64,000 nucleotides of DNA from Chloroflexus aggregans DSM 9485 (GCF_000021945.1 NC_011831.1:620001-684000), one strand, 5' to 3'. Shown: positions 8,701 to 18,390, counted from the stretch's first letter. Notes: generated from the sequence alone by a model not told the origin. Program-made: numbers and translations.

Positions 8701-10380
8701 ATGACAAACTACGGCTTCCTCATCGATCAGCGGAAGTGTATTGGCTGCCATGCATGCAGTACCGCCTGCAAGTCGGAAAACGAAGTACCACTTGGGGTGT
8801 ACCGCACATGGGTCAAGTACGTTGAAACCGGAACCTTCCCCAACACCCGCCGACACTTCCAAGTTACCCGCTGCAACCATTGCGCCAACCCACCTTGTGT
8901 CCGCATCTGTCCGGTCACGGCCATGTATCAGCGTACCGACGGAATTGTCGAGTTCGACCCGAAGGTGTGTATCGGATGCAAGGCCTGTATGCAAGCCTGT
9001 CCCTACGATGCAATCTACATCGATCCTGAAACACACAACGCCGCAAAGTGTCACTTCTGCGCCCACCGGATCGATCAAGGTCTCAAACCGGCTTGCGAGA
9101 TTGTTTGTCCCGAACAGGCAATCATCTCTGGCGACCTCGATAATCCCAACAGCTTGATCAGCCAATTGATCGCCCGTGAACCGATATCGGTGCGCAAACC
9201 CGAACAAGGCACTGCGCCTAAGCTGTTCTACATCGATGCCGACCAAACAACACTTACTCCCACTGCTGCCCCGGTGGCATCCACCTTCATGTGGGCCGAT
9301 GTTGTCAGCGAGCAGTTGGTTGGTCACCACAACGGGAACGGCAAGCCCAAAGCAACGCGCGAAGTGATCCCGCTCACCGCCGCTTCTGGCGCTACCATTC
9401 GTGCGCCGCGCGAGCAAGGGATGGGTAGTGGCAGTAGCGCGTTGATGTTGGGTGGGCGCGTCGCCGGCCATATGGTACAGACCGGCTATAATGCCCAGCA
9501 TAAGATTCCGTGGCACTGGCCGGTACCGGCCTATCTGGTCACGAAAGGGATCGGCAGCGGGATCTTTATGGCGATCGCTGCCGCTGTTGGTCTCGGTCTG
9601 GCCCAGTTGTCTGCCCTATTACTGGCAACCGCTCTCTTCGTTAGCCTGCTCTTTATCGCAATTACGACCGGTTTGCTGGTCTTCGATCTCGATAAGCCGC
9701 TCATGTTCTATACCATTCTCACGCGCCCACAGTGGCGCAGTTGGCTTACCCGTGGTGCGTTTGTGTTGATTGGCTTCTCGGCTGTTGGTGGGCTTTGGTT
9801 CCTCGCCGAGGCCGGTGCAGCTCTCAACTTCTGGTCAGAAGCAACGATTACCGGCTTGCGACTAGTGCTGGCATGGCTCGGTATGCCGTTAGCCGTCTTG
9901 GCTGCGGTTTACACGGCGTTCCTCTTCGCTCAAGCCGAAGGGCGCGATCTCTGGCAAAGCCCGCTCTTGCCTGCCCACCTGCTGGTACAGGCACTTATGG
10001 TCGGTTCTGGAACGCTGCTGCTCTTTGTACCACTTATGTCAATGCCGACCGAATTTGTGAACTTGCTCCTGTGGCTCTTCGCCGGCAGCTTAATACTCGA
10101 CCTCTTTATGATCCTGGTCGGTGAATTCGGTATTCCGCACGCTAGCGAAGTCGCTGCCCGCGCCGCGCACGATATTAGCCACGGTCGCTATCGCAGCCAC
10201 TTCTGGCAAGGTGCAATTGGCCTTGGACACATTGTGCCGGTGATCTTGATCGGACTAGCCCTCCTCGCTCCGGCACTGGCCGCGCCGCTGTTGGCCGTGG
10301 CCGGGATAGCAACCATCGCCGGGTTGTACGCCTTCGAATACGCTTTCGTCATGGCGCCGCAACACGTGCCGAACAGTTAA
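8701..10380 (+). CDS. Fused four-[4Fe-4S] ferredoxin / NrfD-type membrane subunit
   Basis: Electron-transfer and membrane-anchor subunit of a molybdopterin oxidoreductase, with PsrB- and PsrC-like halves fused in 559 residues. The N-terminal part holds 16 cysteines in four clusters' worth of motifs: C13/C16/C19/C23, then CNHCANPPC, CIGCKACMQAC, and CHFC with the later CEIVC. A linker of about 100 residues follows. From about residue 275 come eight membrane helices of the NrfD/PsrC family, beginning IPWHWPVPAYLVTKGIGSG, which would exchange electrons with quinone. The product has no signal peptide. The catalytic subunit follows 13 bases later. Separate genes are the usual arrangement. Substrate direction (reductase or dehydrogenase) is not decided by this subunit. 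Confidence 0.9.
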   Translation: MTNYGFLIDQRKCIGCHACSTACKSENEVPLGVYRTWVKYVETGTFPNTRRHFQVTRCNHCANPPCVRICPVTAMYQRTDGIVEFDPKVCIGCKACMQACPYDAIYIDPETHNAAKCHFCAHRIDQGLKPACEIVCPEQAIISGDLDNPNSLISQLIAREPISVRKPEQGTAPKLFYIDADQTTLTPTAAPVASTFMWADVVSEQLVGHHNGNGKPKATREVIPLTAASGATIRAPREQGMGSGSSALMLGGRVAGHMVQTGYNAQHKIPWHWPVPAYLVTKGIGSGIFMAIAAAVGLGLAQLSALLLATALFVSLLFIAITTGLLVFDLDKPLMFYTILTRPQWRSWLTRGAFVLIGFSAVGGLWFLAEAGAALNFWSEATITGLRLVLAWLGMPLAVLAAVYTAFLFAQAEGRDLWQSPLLPAHLLVQALMVGSGTLLLFVPLMSMPTEFVNLLLWLFAGSLILDLFMILVGEFGIPHASEVAARAAHDISHGRYRSHFWQGAIGLGHIVPVILIGLALLAPALAAPLLAVAGIATIAGLYAFEYAFVMAPQHVPNS

Positions 10381-10393
10381 GAAAGGTGTGGTC

Positions 10394-13378
10394 ATGGCGA
10401 CGTCATTACTCAACCGTTTGTTAGGAACCCTTGGACAACAGACAGCAAAGCGGGTCGAACCGCTTGCACCACCGGTCGAGCGTTATGTCACGAACGCTGC
10501 ACCGACGACCACTCCGGTAAGCAGCGAACTCCGTGATTATCCACCGGTCGAACGTTGGAACGATTGGACGGAGTACGATCCGAAGCATTGGCCGCGCAAG
10601 GTGCCCCGCCGTTATACCCTTGTGCCCACCGTCTGCTTCAACTGTGAGAGCGCTTGTGGGCTGCTCGCGTATGTCGACGTCGAAACGCTTAAGATCAAGA
10701 AGTTTGAGGGAAACCCGCTCCATCCCGGTAGCCGCGGTCGCAATTGCGCGAAGGGGCCGGCCACCCTTAATCAGGTCTACGATCCAGATCGGATTCTCTA
10801 CCCGCTGAAGCGCGCCGGCAAGCGTGGCGAAGGGAAATGGGTGCGCGTTTCATGGGACGAAGCCCTTAACGAGATCGCTGCGCGCATCCGGAAGGCAATT
10901 ATTGAGAAACGTCAGACAGAGATTATCTACCACGTGGGCCGTCCCGGCCACGATGGGATTATGGAGTGGGTGCTGCCCGCTTGGGGCGTCGACGCTCACA
11001 ATTCGCATACTAATGTCTGTTCGTCGGGTGCGCGCTGCGGCCAGGCGATGTGGATGGGCTACGACCGACCCTCGCCCGATCATGCGAATGCACGTGTTAT
11101 TCTCCTGATCAGCTCGCACCTCGAAACCGGTCACTACTTCAACCCCCATGCTCAGCGCATTATGGAGGGTAAAATGGCCGGTGCAAAGTTGATTGTGCTC
11201 GATACTCGCCTCTCGAACACAGCGTCGATGGCCGATGAGTGGCTTTCACCGTGGCCGGGCAGCGAGGCGGCAATTCTGTTAGCGATTGCCAATTATCTTA
11301 TCCGTACCGGTCAGTATAATCGCGATTTCGTGCGACGCTGGACGAACTGGGCCGATTATCTCCGCGCCGAGCACCCTAATGTACCGGTCAGCTTTGAACA
11401 TTTTGAGATGAAGCTCCAAGAGCTGTACGCCCAGTATACGTTCGAGTTCGCTGCTCAAGAGAGTGGCGTCAGTGCTGAACAGATCGAGCGCGTCGCCAAA
11501 ATAATCGCTCGTTGCGATGGGAAGCTGGCGACGCATAGTTGGCGTAGCGCAACCAGCGCTAACCTCGGCGGCTGGATGATCGCGCGCTGCCTCTGGTTCC
11601 TCAATGTATTAACCGGTTCGATTGGCGTTGAGGGCGGTACCTCGGCTAATGTCTGGGATAAGTGGGTTCCCCGCCATCCCAATATGGCGCCACACGTAAA
11701 GGTGTGGAATGAATTGACATGGCCGCAAGAGTATCCGCTGACGTTCTACGAGCTTAGCATTCTCCTGCCACACTTCCTCAAAGAAGGTCGGGGGAAGGTT
11801 GACACCTATTTCACCCGTGTTTACAACCCACTGTGGACCAACCCTGACGGGATGAGCTGGCTCGAAGTGCTGACCGACGAGAGTAAGATCGGCCTGCACG
11901 TTCACCTCTCACCAACGTGGAGCGAAACGGGTTGGTTCGCCGACTATATCTTGCCGATGGGAGTCGGTGCCGAACGTCACGACCTCATGAGTCAAGAGAC
12001 CCACGCCGGCTGCTGGATCGCGTTCCGCCAGCCTGTGTTGCGTGAAGCGATGCGTCGCTTGGGCAAGCCGGTGAAGGATACGCGCGAGGCGAATCCTGGC
12101 GAAGTTTGGGAAGAGACCGAGTTCTGGATCGAGTTGTCGTGGCGGATTGATCCCGACGGTAAGCTTGGTATTCGCAAGACGTTCGAGAGTCCTTACCGGC
12201 CAGGTCAGAAGATTACCGTCGATGAGCTGTACGGCTGGATGTTCGAGAATCACGTTCCCGGCCTGCCAGAAGCAGCGGCGAAAGAGGGCCTCACGCCACT
12301 TGAATATATGCGGAAGTATGGCGCATTTGAGTTGCGCAAAGGCGTGATGCCAACGTTCGATAAACCACTTGCTGCGAATGAACTGGCGAATGCGACTGTC
12401 GACCCGGAGACCGGTATCGTCTATACGAAGGCCTCTGCTGCCCCATCGTCGAATATTACACCGGTTCCTTATTTCGAGCCTGACCCTGAACGCGGACGTC
12501 CGATCGGGGTAAAGCTTGAGGATGGGTCGTTAGTTACCGGATTCCCCACGCCGTCGCGTAAACTCGAGTTCTATTCAACAACGCTGCGCGATTGGGGTTG
12601 GCCGGAGTACGCAATCCCGACCTACATCCATAGCCACGTCCATCCCAGCAAGATCGACCGTAGCAAGAATGAGGCAGTGCTCCTCTCGACGTTCCGGCTC
12701 CCAACCCTGATCCATACGCGCAGTGGCAACGCAAAGTGGTTATACGAGATCAGCCACAAGAACCCGGTCTGGATCCATACCAGCGATGCCGAACGGTTGG
12801 GGGTGCGTACCGGTGATCTGATTAAGGTTGTTACCGAAATCGGGTATTTCGTTGATCGGGTGTGGGTCACAGAGGGTATTCGTCCCGGTGTCATCGCATG
12901 TTCGCACCATCTGGGGCGCTGGCGCCTCCAAGAAGACGGCGGTGGCCGGCTGTCTACAGCGCTTGTTGAGCTGAAGCAAGAAGGTGATGGTCAATGGAAG
13001 ATGCGGCAGATCCACGGTATTCAACCCTACAAGAGCGAGGATCCCGACACGTCACGGATCTGGTGGGAAGATGCCGGCGTTCACCAGAACCTCACCTTCC
13101 CTGTACATCCTGACCCGATCAGTGGTATGCACTGCTGGCACCAGAAAGTGCGCCTTGAACGGGCGGGGCCGAACGATCGCTACGGTGACATTTATGTCGA
13201 TACGAAACGTGCGCATGAAGTCTACCGTGAATGGTTGGCAATGACCCGACCGGCATCGCAGGTGTCACCGAATGGTTTCCGCCGACCACACTGGTTGTTG
13301 CGGCCCTTCCGCCCGGATCGCGAAGCATACGTACTGCCACAATGGAAGGGTGCTAAGGTAGTGGAGAAAAAATCGTGA
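10394..13378 (+). CDS. Molybdopterin oxidoreductase, catalytic subunit (Psr/Phs/Ttr/Arr-like)
   Basis: A 994-residue enzyme of the DMSO-reductase superfamily, expected to hold Mo- or W-bis-PGD and one [4Fe-4S] cluster. Cluster ligands are C81, C84, C88 and C118 (CFNCESACG, then GRNCAKG). C209 in NSHTNVCSSGARCG is where the Mo-ligating cysteine lies in polysulfide, thiosulfate, tetrathionate and arsenate reductases. The C-terminal dinucleotide-binding domain is present (VWIHTSDAERLGVRTGDLIKV). ATG 10394 has GAAAGG seven bases before it. No twin-arginine signal is visible at the N-terminus, which is unusual for this group and suggests a cytoplasm-facing enzyme. It sits between its Fe-S/membrane partner and a TorD-like chaperone. 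Substrate unknown; sulfur compounds or arsenate are reasonable guesses. Confidence 0.88.
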   Translation: MATSLLNRLLGTLGQQTAKRVEPLAPPVERYVTNAAPTTTPVSSELRDYPPVERWNDWTEYDPKHWPRKVPRRYTLVPTVCFNCESACGLLAYVDVETLKIKKFEGNPLHPGSRGRNCAKGPATLNQVYDPDRILYPLKRAGKRGEGKWVRVSWDEALNEIAARIRKAIIEKRQTEIIYHVGRPGHDGIMEWVLPAWGVDAHNSHTNVCSSGARCGQAMWMGYDRPSPDHANARVILLISSHLETGHYFNPHAQRIMEGKMAGAKLIVLDTRLSNTASMADEWLSPWPGSEAAILLAIANYLIRTGQYNRDFVRRWTNWADYLRAEHPNVPVSFEHFEMKLQELYAQYTFEFAAQESGVSAEQIERVAKIIARCDGKLATHSWRSATSANLGGWMIARCLWFLNVLTGSIGVEGGTSANVWDKWVPRHPNMAPHVKVWNELTWPQEYPLTFYELSILLPHFLKEGRGKVDTYFTRVYNPLWTNPDGMSWLEVLTDESKIGLHVHLSPTWSETGWFADYILPMGVGAERHDLMSQETHAGCWIAFRQPVLREAMRRLGKPVKDTREANPGEVWEETEFWIELSWRIDPDGKLGIRKTFESPYRPGQKITVDELYGWMFENHVPGLPEAAAKEGLTPLEYMRKYGAFELRKGVMPTFDKPLAANELANATVDPETGIVYTKASAAPSSNITPVPYFEPDPERGRPIGVKLEDGSLVTGFPTPSRKLEFYSTTLRDWGWPEYAIPTYIHSHVHPSKIDRSKNEAVLLSTFRLPTLIHTRSGNAKWLYEISHKNPVWIHTSDAERLGVRTGDLIKVVTEIGYFVDRVWVTEGIRPGVIACSHHLGRWRLQEDGGGRLSTALVELKQEGDGQWKMRQIHGIQPYKSEDPDTSRIWWEDAGVHQNLTFPVHPDPISGMHCWHQKVRLERAGPNDRYGDIYVDTKRAHEVYREWLAMTRPASQVSPNGFRRPHWLLRPFRPDREAYVLPQWKGAKVVEKKS

Positions 13379-14316
13379 ACACGGACGCCGATCTGGTAGC
13401 CCGCTATGCGTTGGCAGACCTGATCGGCCGCCAGTTGTTGGCGCCGCCGACCGTCGCTGATGTGGCGGAGGCGGCGTCGTTGCCGGAATTGGTGGCTGTG
13501 ATGGCTGACGGGCCAGAAGCGTTGGCGATTGCTTACGAATATCTGTTCGGTCGCAATGTCTATCCTTATGAATCGATCTATCGCGATGAGGAGTTAATGC
13601 TCAATACGGCTGCGGCTGAACAGGTTGCTCATTTTTATGCTGAGTGTGGATTTACTCCTGAATATACCATCGGTGCCCCCGATCATATCGGGCTAGAACT
13701 GATGCTGCTGGCACGCCTCATTGCTACCGAGCACACCGCGTTGGCACAACATGATCATGCGCTAGTGCGCTGGGCGCGCCAACGCACGGCTACATTTCTC
13801 CACCGTCATATCGCCGCCTGGGCGCCAATCTGGGCACGTGCCGTTCAACGTATTCCGGCTCACCCCTTTTACCAAACACTTACCACACTCCTGCTGGAAC
13901 TGCTCGGTAGTGAACTCGAACGGCTGGCAGGTGAGCAGGTATCGCATACGACCTACATCCCTTTACAACCGGCGAATCCTACCGCCGACGAGACCGATCT
14001 GAGTGCGCTTATCCGCTATTTGATCACCCCGACTAAATCGGGTATTTTTCTCAGTCGCGCAGATTATTCGATGCTCGCCCGTCGACTCGGTTTTAGCATT
14101 CCCATCGCTGACCGATTTACGATGGCGCGTACCTTGTTTGAAACGGCCGGTCAATTCGATCAGGTCGGTGAATTGATCGGTATGCTACGTGAGCTGTTCG
14201 CCACCGAGCTTGCGGAGTTACACCGCCTCAGCGACACGCAACCGTTGTGGCAACCATTGCTGGAACCGTGGGTAGTACGCCTGGCCGATACCAACCGGTT
14301 AACAACCGAACAATAG
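13375..14316 (+). CDS. TorD/DmsD-family molybdoenzyme chaperone
   Basis: A 313-residue all-helical protein of the TorD/DmsD/NarJ family, which holds the apo-enzyme until the molybdenum cofactor is inserted. Family marks are AYEYLFGRNVYPYESIY (about residues 53-69) and PDHIGLELMLLARLIATEH (about 102-120). Typical members have 200-240 residues; the extra C-terminal 90 residues are predicted helical and unassigned. The GTG start at 13375 overlaps the stop of the catalytic gene by four bases (GTGA), which implies translational coupling and supports a dedicated chaperone. Confidence 0.85.
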   Translation: MNTDADLVARYALADLIGRQLLAPPTVADVAEAASLPELVAVMADGPEALAIAYEYLFGRNVYPYESIYRDEELMLNTAAAEQVAHFYAECGFTPEYTIGAPDHIGLELMLLARLIATEHTALAQHDHALVRWARQRTATFLHRHIAAWAPIWARAVQRIPAHPFYQTLTTLLLELLGSELERLAGEQVSHTTYIPLQPANPTADETDLSALIRYLITPTKSGIFLSRADYSMLARRLGFSIPIADRFTMARTLFETAGQFDQVGELIGMLRELFATELAELHRLSDTQPLWQPLLEPWVVRLADTNRLTTEQ

Positions 14317-14355
14317 CTTGCCGCTCACAACGTGGATGGTCGGCGGGTTGTACAT

Positions 14356-15165
14356 CTATTCACGAACCGGCTCATGACTACCCATCCACCGCTGCTGCAA
14401 TACTTGTAGCTCACCGCGTTCTTCCAAGCGGGCCAACACCCGGTTGATTTCAGACTCAAGTTGAAACGCCGCCGCCGGCATCGCTAACACATACGGTTCG
14501 TAGCTCAATGCAGCCGCGATCCGCAGATCGCCGGCAGCTATTGCTCCCAACGCCGCCACATGATCGAGAATGGCAGCATCAATCGTACCGGTACGCAACC
14601 CTTGCACCAATGGCGCAATCTCATCGGTTTCAACAAGTGTCACCGGTGTCTGCAATGCAAAACGGCGGGCTAATGAGTCACCTTCGCTGCCCAATACAAC
14701 TCCCAAACGTCGATCTTGCAGATCGGCAAGCTGACCGATCGTGCTGTCGACCGGCGTCACTAACATCAACCCGCCATCGAAATAGGGACGCGAAAAGCGG
14801 GCACGATAGCCCTGTTCAGGAGCATACGGTAACGCTGCTGCGATCAGATCGGCTTGTTGACCGGTTAGTTGATCGTACAGCGCATCGAAACCACTACGGA
14901 TAAAAACCACATCGACCCCAAGCTCACGTCCGATTGCACGCCCTAAGTCGATATCAAACCCTACCAATTCGCCGGCACGCTCTTCGGCAAATGGGCGATA
15001 GCCGACATCGACGGCAACACGCAGGACACCGCGCGCGCGAATATCGGCATACACCGGATCGATCGGCGTCACGGCCTGATTCACATTCCACGCAAGCCAA
15101 GCGTAAGCAAGCAGCACCACAATCGCGAACCCATCAAGCCAGCGTTGCCATTGACCGGTATTCAT
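14356..15165 (-). CDS. Family 3 extracellular solute-binding protein
   Basis: A 269-residue periplasmic-binding-protein fold of the amino-acid (family 3) type. One N-terminal membrane helix (FAIVVLLAYAWLAWNV) acts as anchor or uncleaved signal; there is no lipobox. Family marks are VLRVAVDVGYRPFAEERAGELVGFDIDLGRAIGREL cut across residues 49-84, DLIAAALPYAPEQ, and the second-lobe LADLQDRRLGVVLGSEGD. No ABC permease or ATPase gene lies nearby, so it either works with a transporter encoded elsewhere or is a stand-alone sensor-like protein. It converges on the chaperone gene, with a 39-base gap, and is divergent from the FtsH-like gene. Confidence 0.85.
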   Translation of the reverse strand: MNTGQWQRWLDGFAIVVLLAYAWLAWNVNQAVTPIDPVYADIRARGVLRVAVDVGYRPFAEERAGELVGFDIDLGRAIGRELGVDVVFIRSGFDALYDQLTGQQADLIAAALPYAPEQGYRARFSRPYFDGGLMLVTPVDSTIGQLADLQDRRLGVVLGSEGDSLARRFALQTPVTLVETDEIAPLVQGLRTGTIDAAILDHVAALGAIAAGDLRIAAALSYEPYVLAMPAAAFQLESEINRVLARLEERGELQVLQQRWMGSHEPVRE

Positions 15166-15361
15166 TGTGTCATCCCTGTAGCGTACAGCCTGACCGCATT
15201 ACGCACCTACATTTCCTTAGAGCTTTCTCATTTTCGTGCCTTGACCGCTCATTTATCCATCGGTATACTTGAAATAGCAAGCAGAAATCATAGCACAAAG
15301 CCATTCCCTCTGTTAGCGCAAATTGCGCAGCCGTATTTCAATTCACAAACGGGAGTCGCGC

Positions 15362-17335
15362 ATGGCAATTGAGCCTTACCGTCCAACCCCTGAACCAACC
15401 TCCAACCAACGAGAGCAAGAGCTTGAGAAGAAAATTAGCAAACTTTTCGAGCGGTGGAACTGGAAGTTATTCCGGTTTCTCCGATTCATGCTCTTCCTCG
15501 GTATTGGTATTTGGCTGGCGGTTAATCTGCTACCCGGCATTTTCGAGATCATTATCACCGGCGAAATCGGTAACCTGATTCTACAAATCATTCCGGTTGC
15601 CGTCTACCTCTTCTTCTTCATTGGGTTCCAGTTCTGGCTGATGTACTTTTTCATGGCCCGCACCCGAATCTACTGGGTCAAGCCGGGTGAAACAGGCGTC
15701 AGCTTTAAAGACTATCGCGGTAACCCTGAAGTGCTCGAAGCTGCACGTCGCGTCGTTACCCTGCTCAAGGGTGCGAAAGAGTTCAAGCAAATGGGTGGTG
15801 AAGTCACCCGCGGCATTTTATTGATTGGCCCACCCGGTACCGGGAAAAGCTACCTTGCCCAAGCCATCTCGACGGAAGCCGGTGTACCGTTTGGCTATCT
15901 GAGCGCACCTTCACTCCTCTCGGCATGGATGGGAATGGGCAATATCAAGGTCATGAACCTTTACCGCAAAGCTCGCCGTCTGGCTCGTGAGTACGGTGCC
16001 TGCATCTTGTTCATTGATGAAATTGATGCGATTGGGGCCGCCCGTAGCCCAAATCTGATGGGCACAGGCGCAGCCGGCGCCGGCATGAATAATCGGGAGA
16101 ATGTGGTGATGGGTGTTGGCGGGATGATGGGTGGTGGAAGCAGCTTGCTGAATGAACTATTGCTTCAGATGGACCCACCGCCGCAAGAGCAGACATGGTG
16201 GGGCAAGCTCCTGCGCCTCGTCGGCCTCCGCCGTGGAAAAGCCGATATGCCTCCCGTGCTGACGATGGCTGCAACTAACCTCGCCGAGACGCTTGATGCT
16301 GCGCTGTTGCGTCCCGGTCGCTTCGACCGCAAGATCGCCGTCGAGCCACCCGATGCCGATGGGCGTCGCGAGGTAATCGAATACTACCTGAGTAAGGTCA
16401 AGCACGAACCGATGCCGATTGACCGTATGGTTGCCGATACAATTGGGTATACACCGGTGGCGATCAAGTATGTGATAAACGAAGCGACGATTCACGCTCA
16501 CTTCGATGGCCGCTCGGCGATTAACTATTGGGACTTCACACAGGCTCGCGAGATCCATGAATGGGGATTGAAGCAGCCGATCCGTAGTATGTCGTATGAA
16601 GAGCGCCGACGTATTGCCTACCATGAGGCCGGTCACGCCTACGCAGCAGTTAAGCTGTTGAAGAAAGAACGTCTCACCAAAGTGACGATCGTTCGCCACG
16701 GCAATGCGCTTGGTTTTGCAGCGTGGAAGCCAGAAGAGGAGATCCATACCCGTACCCGTGAAGAGCTGCTTGACCGGATCAAGATCGCACTGGCGAGCCG
16801 TGCTGCCGAAGAGCTATTCCTCGGCACACAAATGAGTGGAGTAACCGGTGATCTGCAGAGCGCAACCGGCATTGCTGCAATGATGGTCGGTGCGTATGGC
16901 ATGGATAATAGTTTCTTCTCGTACCTGCTCTTCGGTATGCAGGGCCTTTCGGCGCCAGATGTGAAGCCACGGGTTGAAGCGATCTTGCAAGAGCAGTACC
17001 GAATCGTCAAGCAAATGCTTGAACGGAACCGAATGGCGGTGATTGCAATTGCTGAAGCGCTGATCTTACGCAACGAGCTGACCGACATTGATGTGAAAGA
17101 GATCTTGGCGCGCGTTGAGGCCGAACATCCCTACTTACCACCGAACGAGAAGCCTGAGCGACCGGCCTTTGGCTTTGCGGCTGCATTAACGCCATCGAAC
17201 ACGACCCTGGTTCGCCGACGGCGCGAGCAGGTGGTGTTGCCGCCACCCAAACAACCTGCACCAGAAATTACGATCATCGATGCACAACGGCGTGACGCCA
17301 ACGATCCCCAACCTGATCCTAATACTCAGGCATAG
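15362..17335 (+). CDS. FtsH-like membrane AAA+ zinc protease (divergent)
   Basis: A 657-residue membrane protease of the FtsH (M41) type. Two helices lie at about residues 36-66 and 72-98, and a short coiled stretch precedes them. The AAA+ domain has Walker A GPPGTGKS (156-163), Walker B ILFIDEIDAIG (215-225) and the second region of homology LRPGRFDRK (316-324). The zinc site is HEAGH (421-425), with GVTGDLQSAT supplying the third ligand. Between Walker B and the arginine finger there is an unusual Gly/Met-rich insertion (about 231-260) and a second one around 272-297. These and the very short extracytoplasmic part set it apart from housekeeping FtsH. ATG 15362 has GGGAG six bases upstream; a terminator follows. 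Confidence 0.9.
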   Translation: MAIEPYRPTPEPTSNQREQELEKKISKLFERWNWKLFRFLRFMLFLGIGIWLAVNLLPGIFEIIITGEIGNLILQIIPVAVYLFFFIGFQFWLMYFFMARTRIYWVKPGETGVSFKDYRGNPEVLEAARRVVTLLKGAKEFKQMGGEVTRGILLIGPPGTGKSYLAQAISTEAGVPFGYLSAPSLLSAWMGMGNIKVMNLYRKARRLAREYGACILFIDEIDAIGAARSPNLMGTGAAGAGMNNRENVVMGVGGMMGGGSSLLNELLLQMDPPPQEQTWWGKLLRLVGLRRGKADMPPVLTMAATNLAETLDAALLRPGRFDRKIAVEPPDADGRREVIEYYLSKVKHEPMPIDRMVADTIGYTPVAIKYVINEATIHAHFDGRSAINYWDFTQAREIHEWGLKQPIRSMSYEERRRIAYHEAGHAYAAVKLLKKERLTKVTIVRHGNALGFAAWKPEEEIHTRTREELLDRIKIALASRAAEELFLGTQMSGVTGDLQSATGIAAMMVGAYGMDNSFFSYLLFGMQGLSAPDVKPRVEAILQEQYRIVKQMLERNRMAVIAIAEALILRNELTDIDVKEILARVEAEHPYLPPNEKPERPAFGFAAALTPSNTTLVRRRREQVVLPPPKQPAPEITIIDAQRRDANDPQPDPNTQA

Positions 17336-17370
17336 CTCGTAAGACTTCGTTGCCCTGCTTGTTGTTACAG

Positions 17371-17406
17371 GCCCCCTTACCATACGGTAACAGGGGGCTT
17401 TGTTTT
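17371..17406 (+). terminator. Rho-independent terminator after the FtsH-like gene
   Basis: GCCCCCTTACC and GGTAACAGGGGGC form an imperfect stem (7 bp outer, 4 bp inner, small bulge) around an ATAC loop, followed by TTTGTTTT. Confidence 0.8.
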
Positions 17407-17453
17407 CGCTTAGACATAGCTGCATACTGCCACGTTTTGCTAAATAAACCGTG

Positions 17454-17459
17454 TATAAT
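17454..17459 (+). promoter_or_regulatory. -10 box upstream of the nitroreductase gene
   Basis: A perfect TATAAT lies 38 bases before the ATG at 17497. No convincing -35 box is visible at the right distance, so this rests on the -10 alone. Confidence 0.4.
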
Positions 17460-17496
17460 CAGCACATAGGATTGGCCATCCGTATTGAGGAGCATT

Positions 17497-18327
17497 ATGA
17501 CCAACTCTGTACTCACCACGCAAGAGCTACTACATCAGCGATACGGTGCAGATATACCTGCCACGATTATCAGCCACCCCGTCGTCGATCTGCTGTTGAG
17601 CCACCGCTCGGTGCGTTCCTACAGCAATGAACCGTTGCCGGAAGGGGTGCTCGAAACAATGATAGCTGCTGCTCAGTCAGCCTCTACGTCATCAAACTTG
17701 CAAACATGGAGCGTTGTGGCAGTGACCGATCCTGAGCGTAAAGATCGGTTGGCAACTTTGGCCGGCAATCAAAACCAGATCCGACGTGCTCCGCTCTTCC
17801 TCGTCTGGCTGGCCGACCTCGCCCGGCTTGCCCATGCTGCCGAAACGCGCCAAATGCCACATGAGGGACTCGATTATCTTGAAATGTGGCTTGTCGGCGT
17901 TATCGATGCTGCTCTCGCTGCCCAGAATGCGGCGATTGCAGCCGAGGCACTCGGTCTTGGCATTGTGTACATTGGCGCAATCCGTAATCATCCGCTTGAA
18001 GTCGCCGGCGAACTCCAATTGCCGCCAATGGTGATGCCTGTCTTCGGTATGTGCGTTGGTTGGCCCAATCCGGCCCGTCCGGTAGCTATTAAGCCGCGAC
18101 TACCGCAAGCGGCGGTTTTGCATCGAGAAGTGTACCACCCAGAACAGATACCGCCGGCGGTTGAGCACTATAATGCGACAATGAACGCATTCTACACCGC
18201 TCAACAGATGAACGTGGAGGGCGATTGGGTAGATCATTCGTCACGACGTGTTGCCGGTCCGCAAAGCCTTTCTGGCCGCCATGTGCTGCGTGAAGTCCTG
18301 CACCGACTCGGTTTTCAGTTGAAATAG
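17497..18327 (+). CDS. Nitroreductase-family FMN oxidoreductase (NfsA/FRP-like)
   Basis: A 276-residue flavin oxidoreductase of the oxygen-insensitive nitroreductase family, expected to reduce nitroaromatics, quinones or flavins with NADPH. The FMN phosphate-binding segment HRSVRSYSNEPLPE lies at about residues 37-50, followed by AAQSASTSSNLQTWSV, and the dimer helix with GLGIVYIGAIRN near residue 150. The C-terminal CVGWPNPARPVAIKPRLP matches NfsA/FRP rather than NfsB. I take ATG 17497, with GAGGAG just upstream, instead of an in-frame TTG twelve bases earlier. Physiological substrate unknown. Confidence 0.88.
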   Translation: MTNSVLTTQELLHQRYGADIPATIISHPVVDLLLSHRSVRSYSNEPLPEGVLETMIAAAQSASTSSNLQTWSVVAVTDPERKDRLATLAGNQNQIRRAPLFLVWLADLARLAHAAETRQMPHEGLDYLEMWLVGVIDAALAAQNAAIAAEALGLGIVYIGAIRNHPLEVAGELQLPPMVMPVFGMCVGWPNPARPVAIKPRLPQAAVLHREVYHPEQIPPAVEHYNATMNAFYTAQQMNVEGDWVDHSSRRVAGPQSLSGRHVLREVLHRLGFQLK

Positions 18328-18354
18328 TACAACTGTGTTAATGATCGTGCCCCT

Positions 18355-18388
18355 TCTCCCGCCGCCCTGACTATTGGGTGGCGGGAGA
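18355..18388. terminator. 13-bp hairpin after the nitroreductase gene
   Basis: TCTCCCGCCGCCC (18355-18367) pairs with GGGTGGCGGGAGA (18376-18388), one G-T pair, 8-base loop. No T-tract follows, so it is either a weak terminator or an mRNA 3'-end stabiliser. It immediately precedes the next gene's promoter. Confidence 0.6.
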
Positions 18389-18390
18389 TA

